Assembly: GCA_030068075.1 (NCBI GenBank)
Contig: CM057825.1
Span: forward strand, 123,415,239 to 123,479,238
Reading direction: 5' to 3'
Length of the DNA: 64,000 nucleotides
Source: Paguma larvata
Lineage: Eukaryota > Chordata > Mammalia > Carnivora > Viverridae
The notes below the pieces were generated by a model. The model searched no databases and had not been told where the DNA came from. It saw only the letters and a list, made by a program, of their open reading frames with translations. The position numbers and the translations under genes were made by a program. Positions 21,675-32,779 of this stretch are shown one piece after another. Positions within the stretch are counted from its first letter, which is position 1; the number at the start of each line of letters is the position of its first letter.

Positions 21675-21872
21675 TTATTATTACTTTAGAGAGAGAGAGA
21701 GTGCAAGCTGGGTAGAGGGGACAGAGGAAGGGGGAGAGGGAGAGAGAATCTCAAGCGGGCTCCACACCAGGTGCTGAGCCTGATGTGGGGCTTGATCCCA
21801 CAACCCTGGGATCATGAACAGAGTGGAAATCAAGAGTTGGACACTCAACCAACCAAGCCACTTGGGCGCCCT
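21675..21872 (-). mobile_element. CAN SINE, first of a same-site pair
   Basis: GAGGACTCCACATTTT at 21659-21674 precedes it and GAGGACTCTCCATTA at 21873-21887 follows it. Older, more diverged body (TCCACACCAGGTGCTGAGCC). Confidence 0.92.
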
Positions 21873-21887
21873 GAGGACTCTCCATTA

Positions 21888-22091
21888 AAATTTTTTTAAT
21901 GTTTACTTAATTTTGAGAGAGAGAGACAGAGCATTACCAGAGAGAGAGACACACACACACAGAACCCGAAGCAGGCTCCAGGCTCTGAGCTGTAAGCACA
22001 GAGCCTGATGCGGGGCTCAAACCCACGAACTGCGGGATCATGGCCTGAGCTGAGGTCGGCCGCTTAACCGACTGCGCCACCCAGGCGCCCC
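21888..22091 (-). mobile_element. CAN SINE (felid type), second of a same-site pair
   Basis: Preceded by GAGGACTCTCCATTA and followed by a third copy, GAGGACTCCCCATTTT (22092-22107). Body near consensus, so younger than its neighbour. Confidence 0.93.
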
Positions 22092-22507
22092 GAGGACTCC
22101 CCATTTTAAAGAGAACACAAACAACTGCAGGTCCAGTGCCTCCTTAGAGTATCAACTCTGGCTGACCATTAGAACTGGGAAACTTAACATTAACACGCAT
22201 GCCTGGGGGCTCAGCCCAAAACCATCGGCTTGGAACCTGTGGAGGTGAGGCACTAGTATTTTTTTTAACTTATAATTTTGAAATAACTTTGAATTTACAA
22301 AAAAGTGGATACCATCATCCAAAGAACTCCCAGGTTCACCAGTTGTTTATACTTTGCCATACTTCCATTACTATTTTCTCTATGTGTATGCATACGTATA
22401 CATGCGTGTTACACATTCATTTTTTTCTGAATCATTTGAGGGTAAGTAACATCATATCCGCTGATCCCCAAAACCTTCAGCATGTATCTTAAGAATGAGG
22501 AAGTTTC

Positions 22508-22722
22508 GGGATGCCTGGGTGGCTCAGTCGGTTGAGCGTCCGACTTCGGCTCAGGTCATGATCTCGCGGTCTGTGAGTTCGAGCCCCACGTCGGGCTCTG
22601 TGCTGACAGCTCAGAGCCTGGAGCCTGCTTCGGATTCTGGGTCTCCCTCTCTCTCTGCCCCTGCCCCACTCATGCTCTGTCTCTCTCTGTCTCAAAAATA
22701 AATAAACATTAAAAAAAAAAAA
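22508..22722 (+). mobile_element. CAN SINE (felid type), near-consensus and young
   Basis: Perfect 17-bp TSD AAGAATGAGGAAGTTTC at 22491-22507 and 22723-22739. Intact head, B-box region, CT-rich part and a 14-A tail. Confidence 0.96.
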
Positions 22723-23379
22723 AAGAATGAGGAAGTTTCTTATATAGCCCAAGAACATTGTTCAAAATGAGGAACTTTGATAATGCCGTGTAGTTATTTA
22801 CTATACAGCCTGTATTGAAAGTTTGCTAGCTGGTTCAATAATGTCTTTCAAAGAATTTTTTCCCATACAGAAGCCAATCTAAGTTCATGTGCTGTGTTTA
22901 GCTGTCATGTTTCCTTGTTCCTTCCTTAATCTTGGTCTTTCTTGACATTGGCATTTTTTAAGAGTCTGGATCAGTTATTTTGGTGCGTGTCTTTCCATTT
23001 GGGTTTATCTGATGTTTCCCCATGATTAGATTCAAGTTATGCATTTTGACAGGGCGAGTGCATAAGCATATGTGATATGTGTCCTTCTTGGAACATCATA
23101 CTAGAAGGCACGTTGTGTCCCCTTGTCCCGATATTGGTGATATTAATTCTGACCACTGGGTGAAGGACACTGGTGTCCACCAGGCTTCTCTAAGTGCAAA
23201 GTTAGCATTTTCTCCTTTATTTAGTGACTAATTTGTAGGGGGAATTCTGGGACCCTAAATATCATATTCCTCATCAAACTTTCACGCAATGGTTTCAGCA
23301 AGTACTGATGATTCTTGCCTGAGTTAATTATTTACTAATATGGTTAGAAGATGGTGACTTTTTAATTTCATTACAATTT

Positions 23380-23579
23380 CTTTCTTTTTTTTAAGTTTAT
23401 TTATTTATTTTGAGAGAGAGAGTGAGTGGGAGAGGGGGCAGAGAGATGGAGAGAGAAAATCCCTAGCAGGCTCTGCGATGTCAGCATAGTGCCTGATGTG
23501 GGGATTGAACTCACTAGTTGTGAGATCATAACCCGAGCTGAAGTCAGACACTTAACCGACTGAGCACCCCCGGCGCCCC
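23380..23579 (-). mobile_element. CAN SINE in L1
   Basis: TSD TAATTTCATTACAATTT (23363-23379) and TAATTTCATTATACTTT (23580-23596). Head ends GCACCCCCGGCGCCCC. Confidence 0.92.
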
Positions 23580-23850
23580 TAATTTCATTATACTTTGTCA
23601 GTGTCTTAGTTGGAATTCTAATGTAAGGAAAAGCTTCCTCTTCTCCCTCATTTGTCAATGAGTTGTAATTCATTACTGCCCTATTAATTCTGACACTTAA
23701 CTGTCCCAGATTTGCTCAGTGAGACTCCCGTCAAGCAACAGCCTGTATTCTTTTCCTACGTCCCCATCTTTATTTTCTGGCATAAGATGTTCTAGGCTGA
23801 TCTACTTACCTTGCCCCAGGCCTGGAATCAGCCGTTTCTCCAAGAAACTT

Positions 23851-24046
23851 TTTTTTAAGTTTATTTTGAGAGACAGAGAGAGCACCGGCAGAGGAGGTAC
23901 AGAGAGAGAGGGAGTGGGAGAACCCCAAGCAGGCTCTGCACTGTCAGCTGACTTGGGCCTCAAACTCCCAAACTGTGAGATCATGACCTAAGCTGAAACC
24001 AAGAGTCTGACACTTACTCGAACGACCGAGCCACCCAGGCCCCCCA
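23851..24046 (-). mobile_element. CAN SINE in L1
   Basis: Perfect 16-bp TSD TTTCTCCAAGAAACTT at 23835-23850 and 24047-24062. Confidence 0.93.
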
Positions 24047-24144
24047 TTTCTCCAAGAAACTTAATTCTGTTTAGAGTAAAGCAGACTTAGAAACCGAGAC
24101 CTGGGCACTAAGAATGCTCATAGCTTCTAGGATTTTCCGTCAAT

Positions 24145-24215
24145 AGCACTGGTATTTTTAGAAAGCTCCCAAGGTGATTCGAATGTGCAGCCAGTATTGA
24201 GAACCACTGTCTTTG
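24145..24215 (+). mobile_element. MER5-type hAT fossil, 3' end
   Basis: 'CCCAAGGTGATTCGAATGTG' followed by CAGTATTGAGAACCACTG, the MER5 terminal sequence. Confidence 0.65.
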
Positions 24216-25684
24216 AAGAAGGGCCTCAACCATTACCTAAATAGATGGCTCTGGCTCTGGGAAAGGAAGGGAGAGAGGAAATTTTAGGAGCTGTGGAGTA
24301 GTAGTAGCATGGATAAAGACACATTAGTGGGCCATGAAATTCATTCTAGCATTAAAAAAAAAAAATCAAAACCAAAACTCAACAGAACAGGAGGGTATGT
24401 ACTAGATTATAATATAAAGCTATTTCTTACTGGGTCACAGTCCAAAAAGGCTGAGAATTGCTGGTCTAAAAAGTGCTGTGCTTTTCTCTTCTCTGTTAGA
24501 CAAGAGTGGGTGCTTCTCCCAAGCCAAACCCTAATCCGGGGGAGGGAAGATCCAAGAGAACACCTCAGAAAGACTGAGGGTGTCTCATTATTTGGTTGGA
24601 CATTTCCTTTAAGGGCAGATTTACATACAGATCATTCCCCTTGCCTGTCTGAGCAGGTTCAGTGTGATGTGGGTGGACACACGGGGGCAGAGAGAAGGAG
24701 GGCCATGGAGAAGTCTGCATGTCCGCCGTGGGAGTGAGTCAGGTGGGCACTGGGAGGTCTCCACCAAGAGGGCTGGCGGCTGGGTGAGGAGACCGCCCCG
24801 GGAGCAAAAGGCTGGGAGTGGACTGGCAGAGGTGAGATCTGGGGTGGGGGTGGAAGAGGTAAAGACGGACCCAGATCCCCACAGGGGTGTTCTGTCACCT
24901 GTTGTTCCCCCCCAAGCAGAACGCATATGAAATACACAAGTCAGAGAGTCAGCATGGAGATGCCTGCCCAAAGGACATGAATGGTAGTCTTAGTCGGAGA
25001 AGCAGCAGCAGCCAAAAGAGGGTCACAGAGACAGTGGTCTCTATCTCCCTCCTTCCCACCTGTCCCACTAGAGGAGAAAGGGATTCTGACAAGGAAAGTG
25101 TGGAAGGATGGAAGATCTAATAGTTCTTTCCCCTATTCCTCTCCCCACTGATGAAGGGCAGAGAGGGTTGGGCAAGCATTAAATGGGACGTGAGATTGAA
25201 ATTTTAAACCAGACTGGGCTTTCTGAAATTAAAACATATTGAAAAGACATGGAATCCACCCAATATGCCATGAAGGGACTGGAAAGACAGATTCAAGAAA
25301 GCAGGGTTGAAGACAGTTTCTGGGGAGAAGAGAAAGCTTTTGTTTAGACCCCACGATGTTTAGAGTGTTCAATAAATTCTACCTCAAGGAGGCCTGGAAG
25401 ATGAGAAGGATGAGGATGAGGATGGGTTATCTGGCAGAAAAAAAAAATAGAAAGTACAGTGTCCTCTGGGTGAGGGAGGTATTGGTATATGGAAAGAACA
25501 GAAAAGTCTGAGGGGGCTATAGCCTAATGACAAGGGACAAGCTCGACAGGGAGTTGAGAGGACTCAAAGTATGGATGGCTGGCTGGCTATACTATGGATG
25601 GCCAGGCTGTAGCCTCCTGAGGGGAGTAGGATTATTTCTTCATAAATTGTGAAGTATTATGTGTTTATTTATTTAAAATATTCC
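24216..25684. other. Intronic sequence without recognised gene
   Basis: Purine-rich and G-rich in part (24660-24900). Overlapping frames of 75-142 codons on both strands show no known motif; none has convincing splice boundaries. A GATGAG minirepeat lies at 25400-25422. Confidence 0.45.
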
Positions 25685-25883
25685 AGGGGCACCTAGGTGG
25701 CTCAGTCAGTTGAGCATTTGACTCTTGATTTCGGCTTAGGTTGTGATCACAGGGTCATGGGATTGAGTCTCACATTGGGCTCCACAGTGAGCATGGAGTC
25801 TGCTTGGGATTCTCTCTCTCGATCCCTCTGCCCCTCTCCCTAGCTCACATTCTCTCTCTAAAATAAAAAAAATTTTTTTAAAG
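25685..25883 (+). mobile_element. CAN SINE (older, shared carnivore form)
   Basis: GGGGCACCTAGGTGGCTCAG head, GCATTTGACTCTTGATTTCG and 'AGTCTGCTTGGGATTCTCTC', tail AAAATAAAAAAAATTT. Confidence 0.92.
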
Positions 25884-26310
25884 ATTTCAAAAAAGTGCAT
25901 CTCTCCCTATCTTGTACAAATCCTAAAGGTACCATATATCATTAATGTATTCTTCCAGGCTGTTTAGACATCTCCGTGTTTCCATGTATATATTTTTAAT
26001 ATGGATGAAAACTTATGGTTCTACTATTTTTTCCACTTGATCATACATCACAAATCTCCTTCCAGGTCATTGGTTGAATAAATGATGTTCAATTCATACC
26101 ACGCAGCTGCTAAACTTCACAACGCTGTTCTTCAGTTATTGACCAGAATGATGTTCTGAGTATGTTCAGTGACAGATCGTAATGATGTAAAATCCTATTT
26201 TTAATAAGATATGTGTAGACACTATTTGTACCTGTTTGTTCCGGAAAAAGTATTGCAGATATAGACCAAAATATTAACAGTGGTGGGATTTCTGGTTTTT
26301 TTTCTCTTTT
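25884..26310 (+). mobile_element. Possible L1M remnant
   Basis: AAATATTAACAGTGGTGGGA near 26269 resembles the L1M 3' UTR; the rest is AT-rich and only loosely L1-like. Confidence 0.35.
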
Positions 26311-26327
26311 TTGGCTGTTGTTTTTCT

Positions 26328-26497
26328 TTTTTACTTTCTTTAAATGTATATATATAAAGTAAATTCCATAAAAATAAATATATATAAAAATATTTTTTAT
26401 TTATTAAGTAAATTCTAGACCCAACATGGGGCTTGAACTCAACCCCAACTGAGATCAAGAGTCACATACTTTACTGACTGAACCAGCCAGATCTCCC
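26328..26497 (-). mobile_element. Short older-type CAN SINE with long AT-rich tail
   Basis: Perfect 17-bp TSD TTGGCTGTTGTTTTTCT at 26311-26327 and 26498-26514. The tail is an expanded (TATA/AATAAA) stretch; the body has GAGATCAAGAGTCACATACT. Confidence 0.9.
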
Positions 26498-26611
26498 TTG
26501 GCTGTTGTTTTTCTAATTTTCCTATTGCAAATATGTAGTAAATTAAAGTTTTATACTAAAAAATGTGGAAAGCAAATAGGACAAAAAGGTGCTGTTATTC
26601 TTTGTTCTTTG

Positions 26612-26642
26612 TGTGTGTGTGCGTGTGTGTGCGTGTGTGTGT
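26612..26642. repeat. (TG)n microsatellite
   Basis: TG repeats with two GC interruptions (GTGTGCGTGTGTGTGCGTG). Confidence 0.95.
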
Positions 26643-27025
26643 TTAACATCTCACAAATGGGGAGAGGACAAACAAAAAGCATCGTTTCAGTTCAGACACA
26701 CACTTAAACTTAAAAAAAAATAACCGCCCATCACACTGATGGACACCGCATCTCTGAAACGAGAGGTTATCTTTGATGTCTTAGAGCTTCAACAAAAGGA
26801 CGTGCAGACTCAAGATGACCCTGGATTTGTCCCTGAGTGAGGCAAATGGCCATGTAAATGATCACATCACCTCTGGCATTCCAGAGCAGAATCTTAATAT
26901 GCAGCCACTTCCCCCCTTCCTGCAGACACAGGACCCCGGAAGAACCCAGAGGCCTTCCTTCTGAGCCTGGGCTAAGACTCAGGATTTTCCTAAATAAACT
27001 AAGGACTTGGAATCGAACAACCGAC
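26643..27025. other. Intron immediately downstream of the second IQCK exon
   Basis: No repeat recognised. The donor at 27025-27024 opens this intron. Confidence 0.6.
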
Positions 27026-27137
27026 CTTTGCGTTCTTGTTTGGCCCAGAAAATCTTGACTCGCTGGCGAATGTGGTTGTCTTCACGCAGCTTCTTCTGCC
27101 ACTGACGCAACTCTTGAATCTCAGGATCACACCGAAC
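27026..27137 (-). CDS. IQCK: IQCK internal coding exon, end of IQ motif plus coiled-coil-like tail
   Basis: On the minus strand a polypyrimidine acceptor (CATTTTCCAG, with a branch-point-like ACTAA about 30 nt upstream) leads into 112 nt encoding 37 residues and the first base of a 38th codon. The donor is AAAG|GTCGGT, acceptable but weaker than average (C at +3). Translation begins VRCDP, finishing the IQ motif begun in the exon at 58200-58284. It continues PEIQELRQWQKKLRE and RVKIFWAKQE, a charged helical segment with leucines and isoleucines spaced as in a short coiled coil. An in-frame stop lies about 25 nt upstream and another about 45 nt downstream, so this works only as an internal exon. 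The sequence matches my memory of the IQCK C-terminal region. The next exon should start in phase 1; I could not find it between here and position 1. Confidence 0.9.
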
Positions 27138-27361
27138 CTGGAAAATGCCGACAGAGCTTTAGTTTCTTTCCAACAACTTCTATCCATTAGCTTGCTAACT
27201 CTGAATGGAAAACCCTTGACAAACCACTTGGATATACGTTAGATTCTAAGTGGATCAGTGTTCTAAATGATTTCTCTAAACTCCTACAGCTTATGCAGTA
27301 TTTGAGCGTAAATGACATTGTGTGAAGATTTGCTATACTAATGGCAGGTTGAGAACATTCT

Positions 27362-27905
27362 AGATCTGTGCTATTCAACAGAAAAACAATGTAGCCTCAT
27401 GTGAAATTTTACATTTCCTTGCAGTTCCATTTTAAAAGGTAAAAATAAGCTAGTGAGATTATTTTTAATAAAATATTTTATTTTGGGGCATCTGGGTGGC
27501 TCAGATTAAGCATCCAGCTCTTGATTTCAGCTTAGGTCATGATCTCACTGTGGATTTGAGTCCCACGTGGGGCTCTCCGCTGACAGTGCAAATCCTGCTC
27601 GGGATTCTCTCTCTCTCTGCCCTTCTCCCACTCCCACTCTCTCTGTCTCTCTCAAAATAAACTTAAAAAATAATATATTTTATTTAACCTCGAAGATCTA
27701 AAAATATTATTATTTCAACATGTAATCAATACAAAAATTATTTACAAAATATTTTACTCTCTGTTTTCCATACTAAGGCGCCAACATTTAGTGTGTGTAT
27801 TTTATAGTGACAGCACAGCCCAATGTGGGCTAGACACATTACAAGTGCTCTATAATCACAAACGACCGCTGGCTACTGTATTGGTTCTAGAGGAATCACA
27901 GTCAG
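27362..27905 (+). mobile_element. hAT-type non-autonomous DNA transposon fossil
   Basis: Starts CTGTGCTATTCAACAGAAAA and ends near GGCTACTGTATTGGTTCTAG. Internal TTTAACCTCGAAGATCT and TTATTTCAACATGTAATCAA match a common mammalian MER-class element whose name I cannot fix. A CAN SINE interrupts it. Confidence 0.65.
27484..27670 (+). mobile_element. CAN SINE in a hAT fossil
   Basis: TSD-like AATATTTTATTTT before and AATATATTTTATTT after (27671-27684). Head lacks the AGTCGGTT segment (GGCTCAGATTAAGC). Confidence 0.9.
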
Positions 27906-27914
27906 TATATTAGT

Positions 27915-28420
27915 TTAACACCAACTGACTGAGTACCTACTGCATACTGGGCTTTGTGCTATACCTTGGCAAGAAAGAGATTACTGGTGATAATTTTAAT
28001 TAAGTTTTTATTTTATATTTGGTAGCTCATGTTTATTGAGCACTTAGGTCCCAGGCATTGTTTAAGTCTTTCACAAGGTTTAACCGTCAAAACAACCCAG
28101 TGAGGCAAGAATGATTATGTCCATTTTATGGATGAGGAAACTCAGTTTAAGCAGCTTGCCGATCACAGAGCTAGGAAATGGCGTTGAGATTCAAACGTAG
28201 GCAGACTGTGCCAGCCGCCCTTGAGGGGCTGAGAATCCAGTAGGAGACACGGAGTATACAGGAATAAGATCAACAAGGTATGGTAAGAATAAGGACATCA
28301 ATGAGTACAAGGGAATACAGAGGGGGAACTGAGCTCAGCCTGGAGTGGTCAGAAAACACATCATGGAGAAGATGACCCCTGGGCTGAGTTTTGAAGCGTA
28401 AACCAGAGTTAGTCATGGAA
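27915..28420 (-). mobile_element. L2 LINE fragment split by a MIR
   Basis: Left part 'CTGAGTACCTACTGCATACT'; right part GGGGCTGAGAATCCAGTAGG then GGGCTGAGTTTTGAAGCG, in antisense L2 order. Confidence 0.6.
28015..28213 (-). mobile_element. MIR SINE nested in L2
   Basis: 'CATGTTTATTGAGCACTTAG', 'CATTTTATGGATGAGGAAAC' and GCTTGCCGATCACAGAGCTA. Confidence 0.78.
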
Positions 28421-28954
28421 AGAAGGTGGTCCAGTGTCATGGTGGTCCAGTTCTGCCTTACTGTGATCATGTCACAAAGCCAGGGCCCACCCTCCTGCTT
28501 TTTCAAACAAACATTGCATCTTGAAACTTCCTGCTCTGATCATTGGGATCCAGGCTTCCTGGATGAGTCTCCAAAGAGTCCTGCTGTTCTCTAGAAGGAT
28601 CCTCGCGTGGCTTTTTATAACTAGGAACTTTGGGGAGCCATGTTGGGGTTGGGATGATCTCAGTCCCTTCGCTTCCAGAAAGTTCCTTGTTTTTTCCTGC
28701 AGATTGATCCTATGCACCTCAGAGCATTTGGAGAAATGGATTTAACGAACTCAAGAAAAATAAAGTCCTTCCTATTACTTCATCTCCCAGAGCATGGGGT
28801 GCCTTAGTTATCTTAAGAAAACTACTCAAGTGTTTTTTTTTCCAAGATAAAAAAAGACTGTTTCTTGCTGAACTTATAAACGGCAGCTACTCTTGTTTAA
28901 AGAAAAAAAAATATACAACTGATCTATAAATGTATATTTTAAAAATTAGACATA
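28421..28954. other. Unassigned intronic sequence
   Basis: Open frames of 67-81 codons on both strands with no known motif. An acceptor-like TTTTTTCCTGCAG at about 28690-28702 and AATAAAG at about 28759 are probably chance. Confidence 0.4.
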
Positions 28955-29060
28955 CAAAGTACTGTGTATATATGTACTTTATACATATATCATGTGTATA
29001 CATATATGTATATACATATATGTATAGTACTTTGTATACAACGTATACACATATACCAGC
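28955..29060. repeat. AT-rich (TATACA)n microsatellite
   Basis: Imperfect TATATG/CATATA repeats with palindromic arms; GTACTTTATAC and GTACTTTGTATAC flank the centre. Confidence 0.9.
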
Positions 29061-30344
29061 ATAAAGTTATGCAAATTTCAGAGAGCAAAATGGCCCTATA
29101 TTAATGTCATAGGACATAAAGTAATTCCCCAAATCTTTTAAATCACAAACCAATGTTTTTACAGTGTTTCCTAAAGTCTTATGTTCAAAAGATTAGGCAC
29201 CTTCAACATCTCTGTTCTGTAGGCTAAGCAAACCCAGCCCTCCTGGGCAGCTAAAAAGGAGGCTATCCACATCTTTTCCAGCAGCTTCTGTTTATCTGAA
29301 TCCAAGCACACAGAAATCCCCACATTTCTGCACCGTGACGACCAATACTCATAACGCTAATAAACATGAAGGATCTTTTGAATCACTAAACAAAGGTTCA
29401 CACTAATTATAATCAGTAAGTTGACGAGGTTTTATTATCGTCAAATTCCTTCTGTATAACTGATGTATTCCTAAAGTTTGGAAGAAGACAGAGTGTGGGT
29501 TCCTCTAGGAAGGAAGTAAAATGGGGGACAGAGCTTTCGCTTTTTACTCCATATTTTTCTGGATTGGATTGTTTGGGATGTTTACAATGAGCATATATTG
29601 GAATACAAGTGTTTACATTTTACATTAACAGGCTGCTGAGAGGCAAAGGAGAGTTCTTTAACTTAAGAATAACTGATGAATTTCCCCGACAATCCCTTGA
29701 ACTCTCAATTACCTAAATATTTATCAAACAGAACACCCATTTCCTTCATCATTCCAGAAGGCTACAGATGTTCTCAGGGTTCTGCTGACCAGTTTAGGGT
29801 GATTTTCCTCTGTCTGGCCAGAGACCCTTCATGTTTTTCTTGATTTCCTTCATTTGGAAAGCAAGGACTGCTATTTACTAAAGTGGAGTACGGCAGCCTT
29901 GTTAGTTAACTTCTCGTTACCAGGAAAGCCTGGATCCCTAGAGAAGGCTTTTATGAGCCCTGGGGAGAGCACGCACCTATTGTACAGGCTAATCCCAGTC
30001 ATTATAGTCATGATTACGGACTCCATTTAAACGGCAATGGCTGTGCCAATCAGCAAATACCACAGAGTGCAGTGTAATGTTTAACACATAAACAATTTCA
30101 TGGCTTAAAAAAAAAAAAAAGTCTCCCTTATGAGTGGCTTCCTACTTTTACTTGTTTAAATTACCACATGGAGTCCATCTGCTCTTCCAAGATAGGTACA
30201 CTGAGTATTACATACATTATTGTGTACTTGACTTTGGGTAAGCCAAGGAAGAAAACTCCATTACGTGGATGTGAATTTTTAAAAAAATGTCCATAAACCA
30301 ATCAAATTCTCCTAATTATCTCTTACTCTGATGAAAGTCAAAAC
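29061..30344. other. Repeat-poor intronic sequence, candidate conserved block
   Basis: No mobile element recognised for almost 1.3 kb, unusual here. 29980-30110 holds GTCATTATAGTCATGATTAC and CCAATCAG, motifs of the homeodomain and CCAAT type. Function inferred only from lack of insertions. Confidence 0.4.
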
Positions 30345-30590
30345 AGGGTGCCATACTGATTAAGAAATTCAATTCGCGATCGGAAAGGCTGAAGTTGAAT
30401 CTCAGCTCTGCAAATGACAAGCTGAGGAACCCTGAGCAAGTTACTTTAACTGTCTGAGCCTTGATTTCCTCACCTGTAAAATGGGGATAGTAGAGATATT
30501 TCCTTCATCGAGTTGGTGTGAAAACAAGATGAGATATTGTCTAGTCCATAGTAAGCCCTCCCTGTTTTAGCAATTTCTTACATCAACTAA
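30345..30590 (+). mobile_element. MIR SINE
   Basis: GCTGAAGTTGAATCTCAGCT, 'TGAGCCTTGATTTCCTCACC' and TGTAAAATGGGGATAGTAGA, well preserved. Confidence 0.88.
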
Positions 30591-31539
30591 TAAAGTAATA
30601 AGAATAATCTGAGTTCAGCTCTGAGGTTGCATCCTATAATTGCTGGTAGGACATGCAGCCAATTGGCTGAAGAGCCAGTGATTCATAAAATTGGAAGTCA
30701 GGCCACTTCCCAAGGGCTTACAGTTTATTGAATACATAAACGATCTTATAATTATATAACTGTAGGCACTGCATAGCCAGTAGAGAGGTATCAGGGCCGT
30801 AGGATGGTGACTGCAGGCAAGGAAGAAGAGAGGGGCCCACTGGCTGGGATTTGGAAATTACCCTTCATAGATCTATACTTCAGAATTCCTCTTAGCTCAG
30901 TTGTTTTCCTCGCTTCTTGGCAAAACAGACAATACATAGCAACGCCTATTTTCTCTGGAGGATTCCCTGGAGTTTTTCTAGTTGCTTTGGAGGAAGAAAC
31001 TTTCAATATAGTACAGTTCCTGGAAAGACACTGGAGAAACAACGCAATGGACAGCCCTTCGGTAATGCTGGCAAGAGTGAGCCTCCAACTGAGTAGGAGA
31101 CGCCTTAGAAGGTTCCTACCACATCCTTGCCATGACTTGATGTACTAATGATAATACTGAAGGGTTTTATACTCAGGAATAGTGGATTCCAACATGAAGG
31201 AAATATATGTTTGCAAATTCTGTTGCAAATACCTAATGAAATATTCAGGGTTCCCAACTCTCTCATATGTTCCATTTTCTCTCAGTAAGTAAGCTTCGTG
31301 ATTTCTTCTCAGATCTTTGGCAGAATGAAACAAAAGTTGGTTTCTCATTCTAGTGGTTATGAGTGTTTCATATTGTTTTTAGGAACTAATTATAAAAACC
31401 TGTAGATATCACATACTTCCTGGTATTGTGGAAGTCCCAGACATTCATCTGTAGTAAGACAGTATGCCTCTTAGGAGTTGCTGGGGGCTTTCAGGGAGAG
31501 GCAGAAATATGTTCTAGGGATATATATATGTATATATTT
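30591..31539. other. Repeat-poor intronic sequence
   Basis: A 114-codon open frame (30804-31148, plus) has no recognisable motif and lacks supporting splice evidence. (TA)n traces lie at 31520-31535. Confidence 0.4.
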
Positions 31540-31752
31540 TAATTTTTTTAACGTTTATTTATTTTTGAGAGACAAAGAGACAGAGTATGAGCAGGGGAAG
31601 GGCAGAGAGAGAGGGAGACACAGAATCCGAAGCAGGCTCCAGGCTCTGAGCTGTGAGCACAGAGCCCGACATGGGGCTCGAACTAACAGACCATGAGATC
31701 ATGACCTGAGCTGAAGTCAGCCGCTCAACCAACTGAGCCACCCAGGTGCCCC
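31540..31752 (-). mobile_element. CAN SINE (felid type)
   Basis: AACGTTTATTTATTTTTGAG tail, 'ATCCGAAGCAGGCTCCAGGC' body, GCCACCCAGGTGCCCC head. Confidence 0.93.
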
Positions 31753-31957
31753 TATTTTTTTTAATTTTTAAAGAGAGAGAGCATGCAAGCGGGGGAGAGG
31801 GGCAGAGGAAGAGAGAGAGAGAGAATCTTAAGCAGGTTCCATGCTAAGTGTGGAGCCTGATGGGGGGCTCAATCCCACAACCCTGGGATCATGATCATAG
31901 CCAGAGCAGAAATCAGGAGCTGGGACGCTTAGCCTACTGAGCCACCCAGGCGCCCCT
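31753..31957 (-). mobile_element. CAN SINE (older form), abutting the previous one
   Basis: 'TTAAGCAGGTTCCATGCTAA' body and GAGCCACCCAGGCGCCCC head. Confidence 0.9.
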
Positions 31958-32426
31958 AGAAAAACATTTTTTAAACAGTGGGTTCGGCACTTTAGTGAGT
32001 AGTAAATTCACTTTAGTGGGTTGTGAATAACATTTTAGAAAGTCTAATCCAATAGAAAATACCAGATATTCTTTTATCATTAAGGACCCACTTTCCTCTG
32101 AAAATGTTTTTTTCTCTCAAAGTCTATTTTACCTGATTTTAAGAATGCAAGATCACTTTTCTTTTGGTTGGTATTTGTGCCATGTATCTTTTTCCATCTC
32201 TTTACTTTCAACTATTCTGGGTTATTTTGGGTTACCTGTACGTCTAGCATAGAGGCAGATTTCTTTTTAATCCAATCTGAAAAATCAGAGAAGAGCTTAT
32301 CCTATTTACACTTATTGTGATCAGTAATGTATTTCTATTAATCTAATTCACCAAATACTTTGTTTTTTATTTATCATGCTTTTACGTTTTTTTTTCCTTT
32401 CCTACTTTCTATTGCATTGGATTTTC

Positions 32427-32548
32427 TTTTTTTTCTTTTAATAATTTATTTTTTTAAGTAATCTCTACACCCAACACAGGGCAGCTGGAACCTACAAACC
32501 AGAGATTAAGAGTCACGCACTCTACTAGCTGAGCCAGCCAGGCACTCC
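32427..32548 (-). mobile_element. Short older-type CAN SINE
   Basis: TSD TGCATTGGATTTT (about 32414-32426) and TGCATTCAATTTT (32549-32561). TTTTTAAGTAATCTCTACAC core. Confidence 0.88.
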
Positions 32549-32779
32549 TGCATTCAATTTTTGAATTTCATTTTTCCCCTTCCACTGATTTGTTAGTTCA
32601 TATTATACTTTCTCTTGAATACATCATTATAATGTAATAAACAACTTAAAGTAAAAAAATGAGTCTGTCCAACCTCCCCTGAAGCAGTTACAGGACTTTA
32701 GAAGAATTTAAAGTCCTACTCTCAACTCTCATGTGATTGTTGTCTAGTATTTTAGTTCCCCTCATTTATTCCCCACTGG

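Larger units (their letters stand above)
22262..24130 (-). mobile_element. L1 LINE 3' UTR region, interrupted three times
   Basis: Antisense L1 3' UTR: 'ATTTTGAAATAACTTTGAAT', TGTTTAGCTGTCATGTTTCC, 'TCTGATGTTTCCCCATGATT', 'CTCATCAAACTTTCACGCAA' and AAACCGAGACCTGGGCACTA. No coding frame survives. CAN SINEs at 22508, 23380 and 23851. Confidence 0.85.

Noticed and set aside
24309..24971. Overlapping 88-142 codon frames in a G-rich stretch
   Set aside because: Frames are open on both strands at once, without a recognisable motif or matching splice sites; composition explains them.
28690..28765. Acceptor-like TTTTTTCCTGCAG followed by AATAAAG on the plus strand
   Set aside because: Opposite strand to IQCK and without a supported coding frame; such motifs occur by chance.
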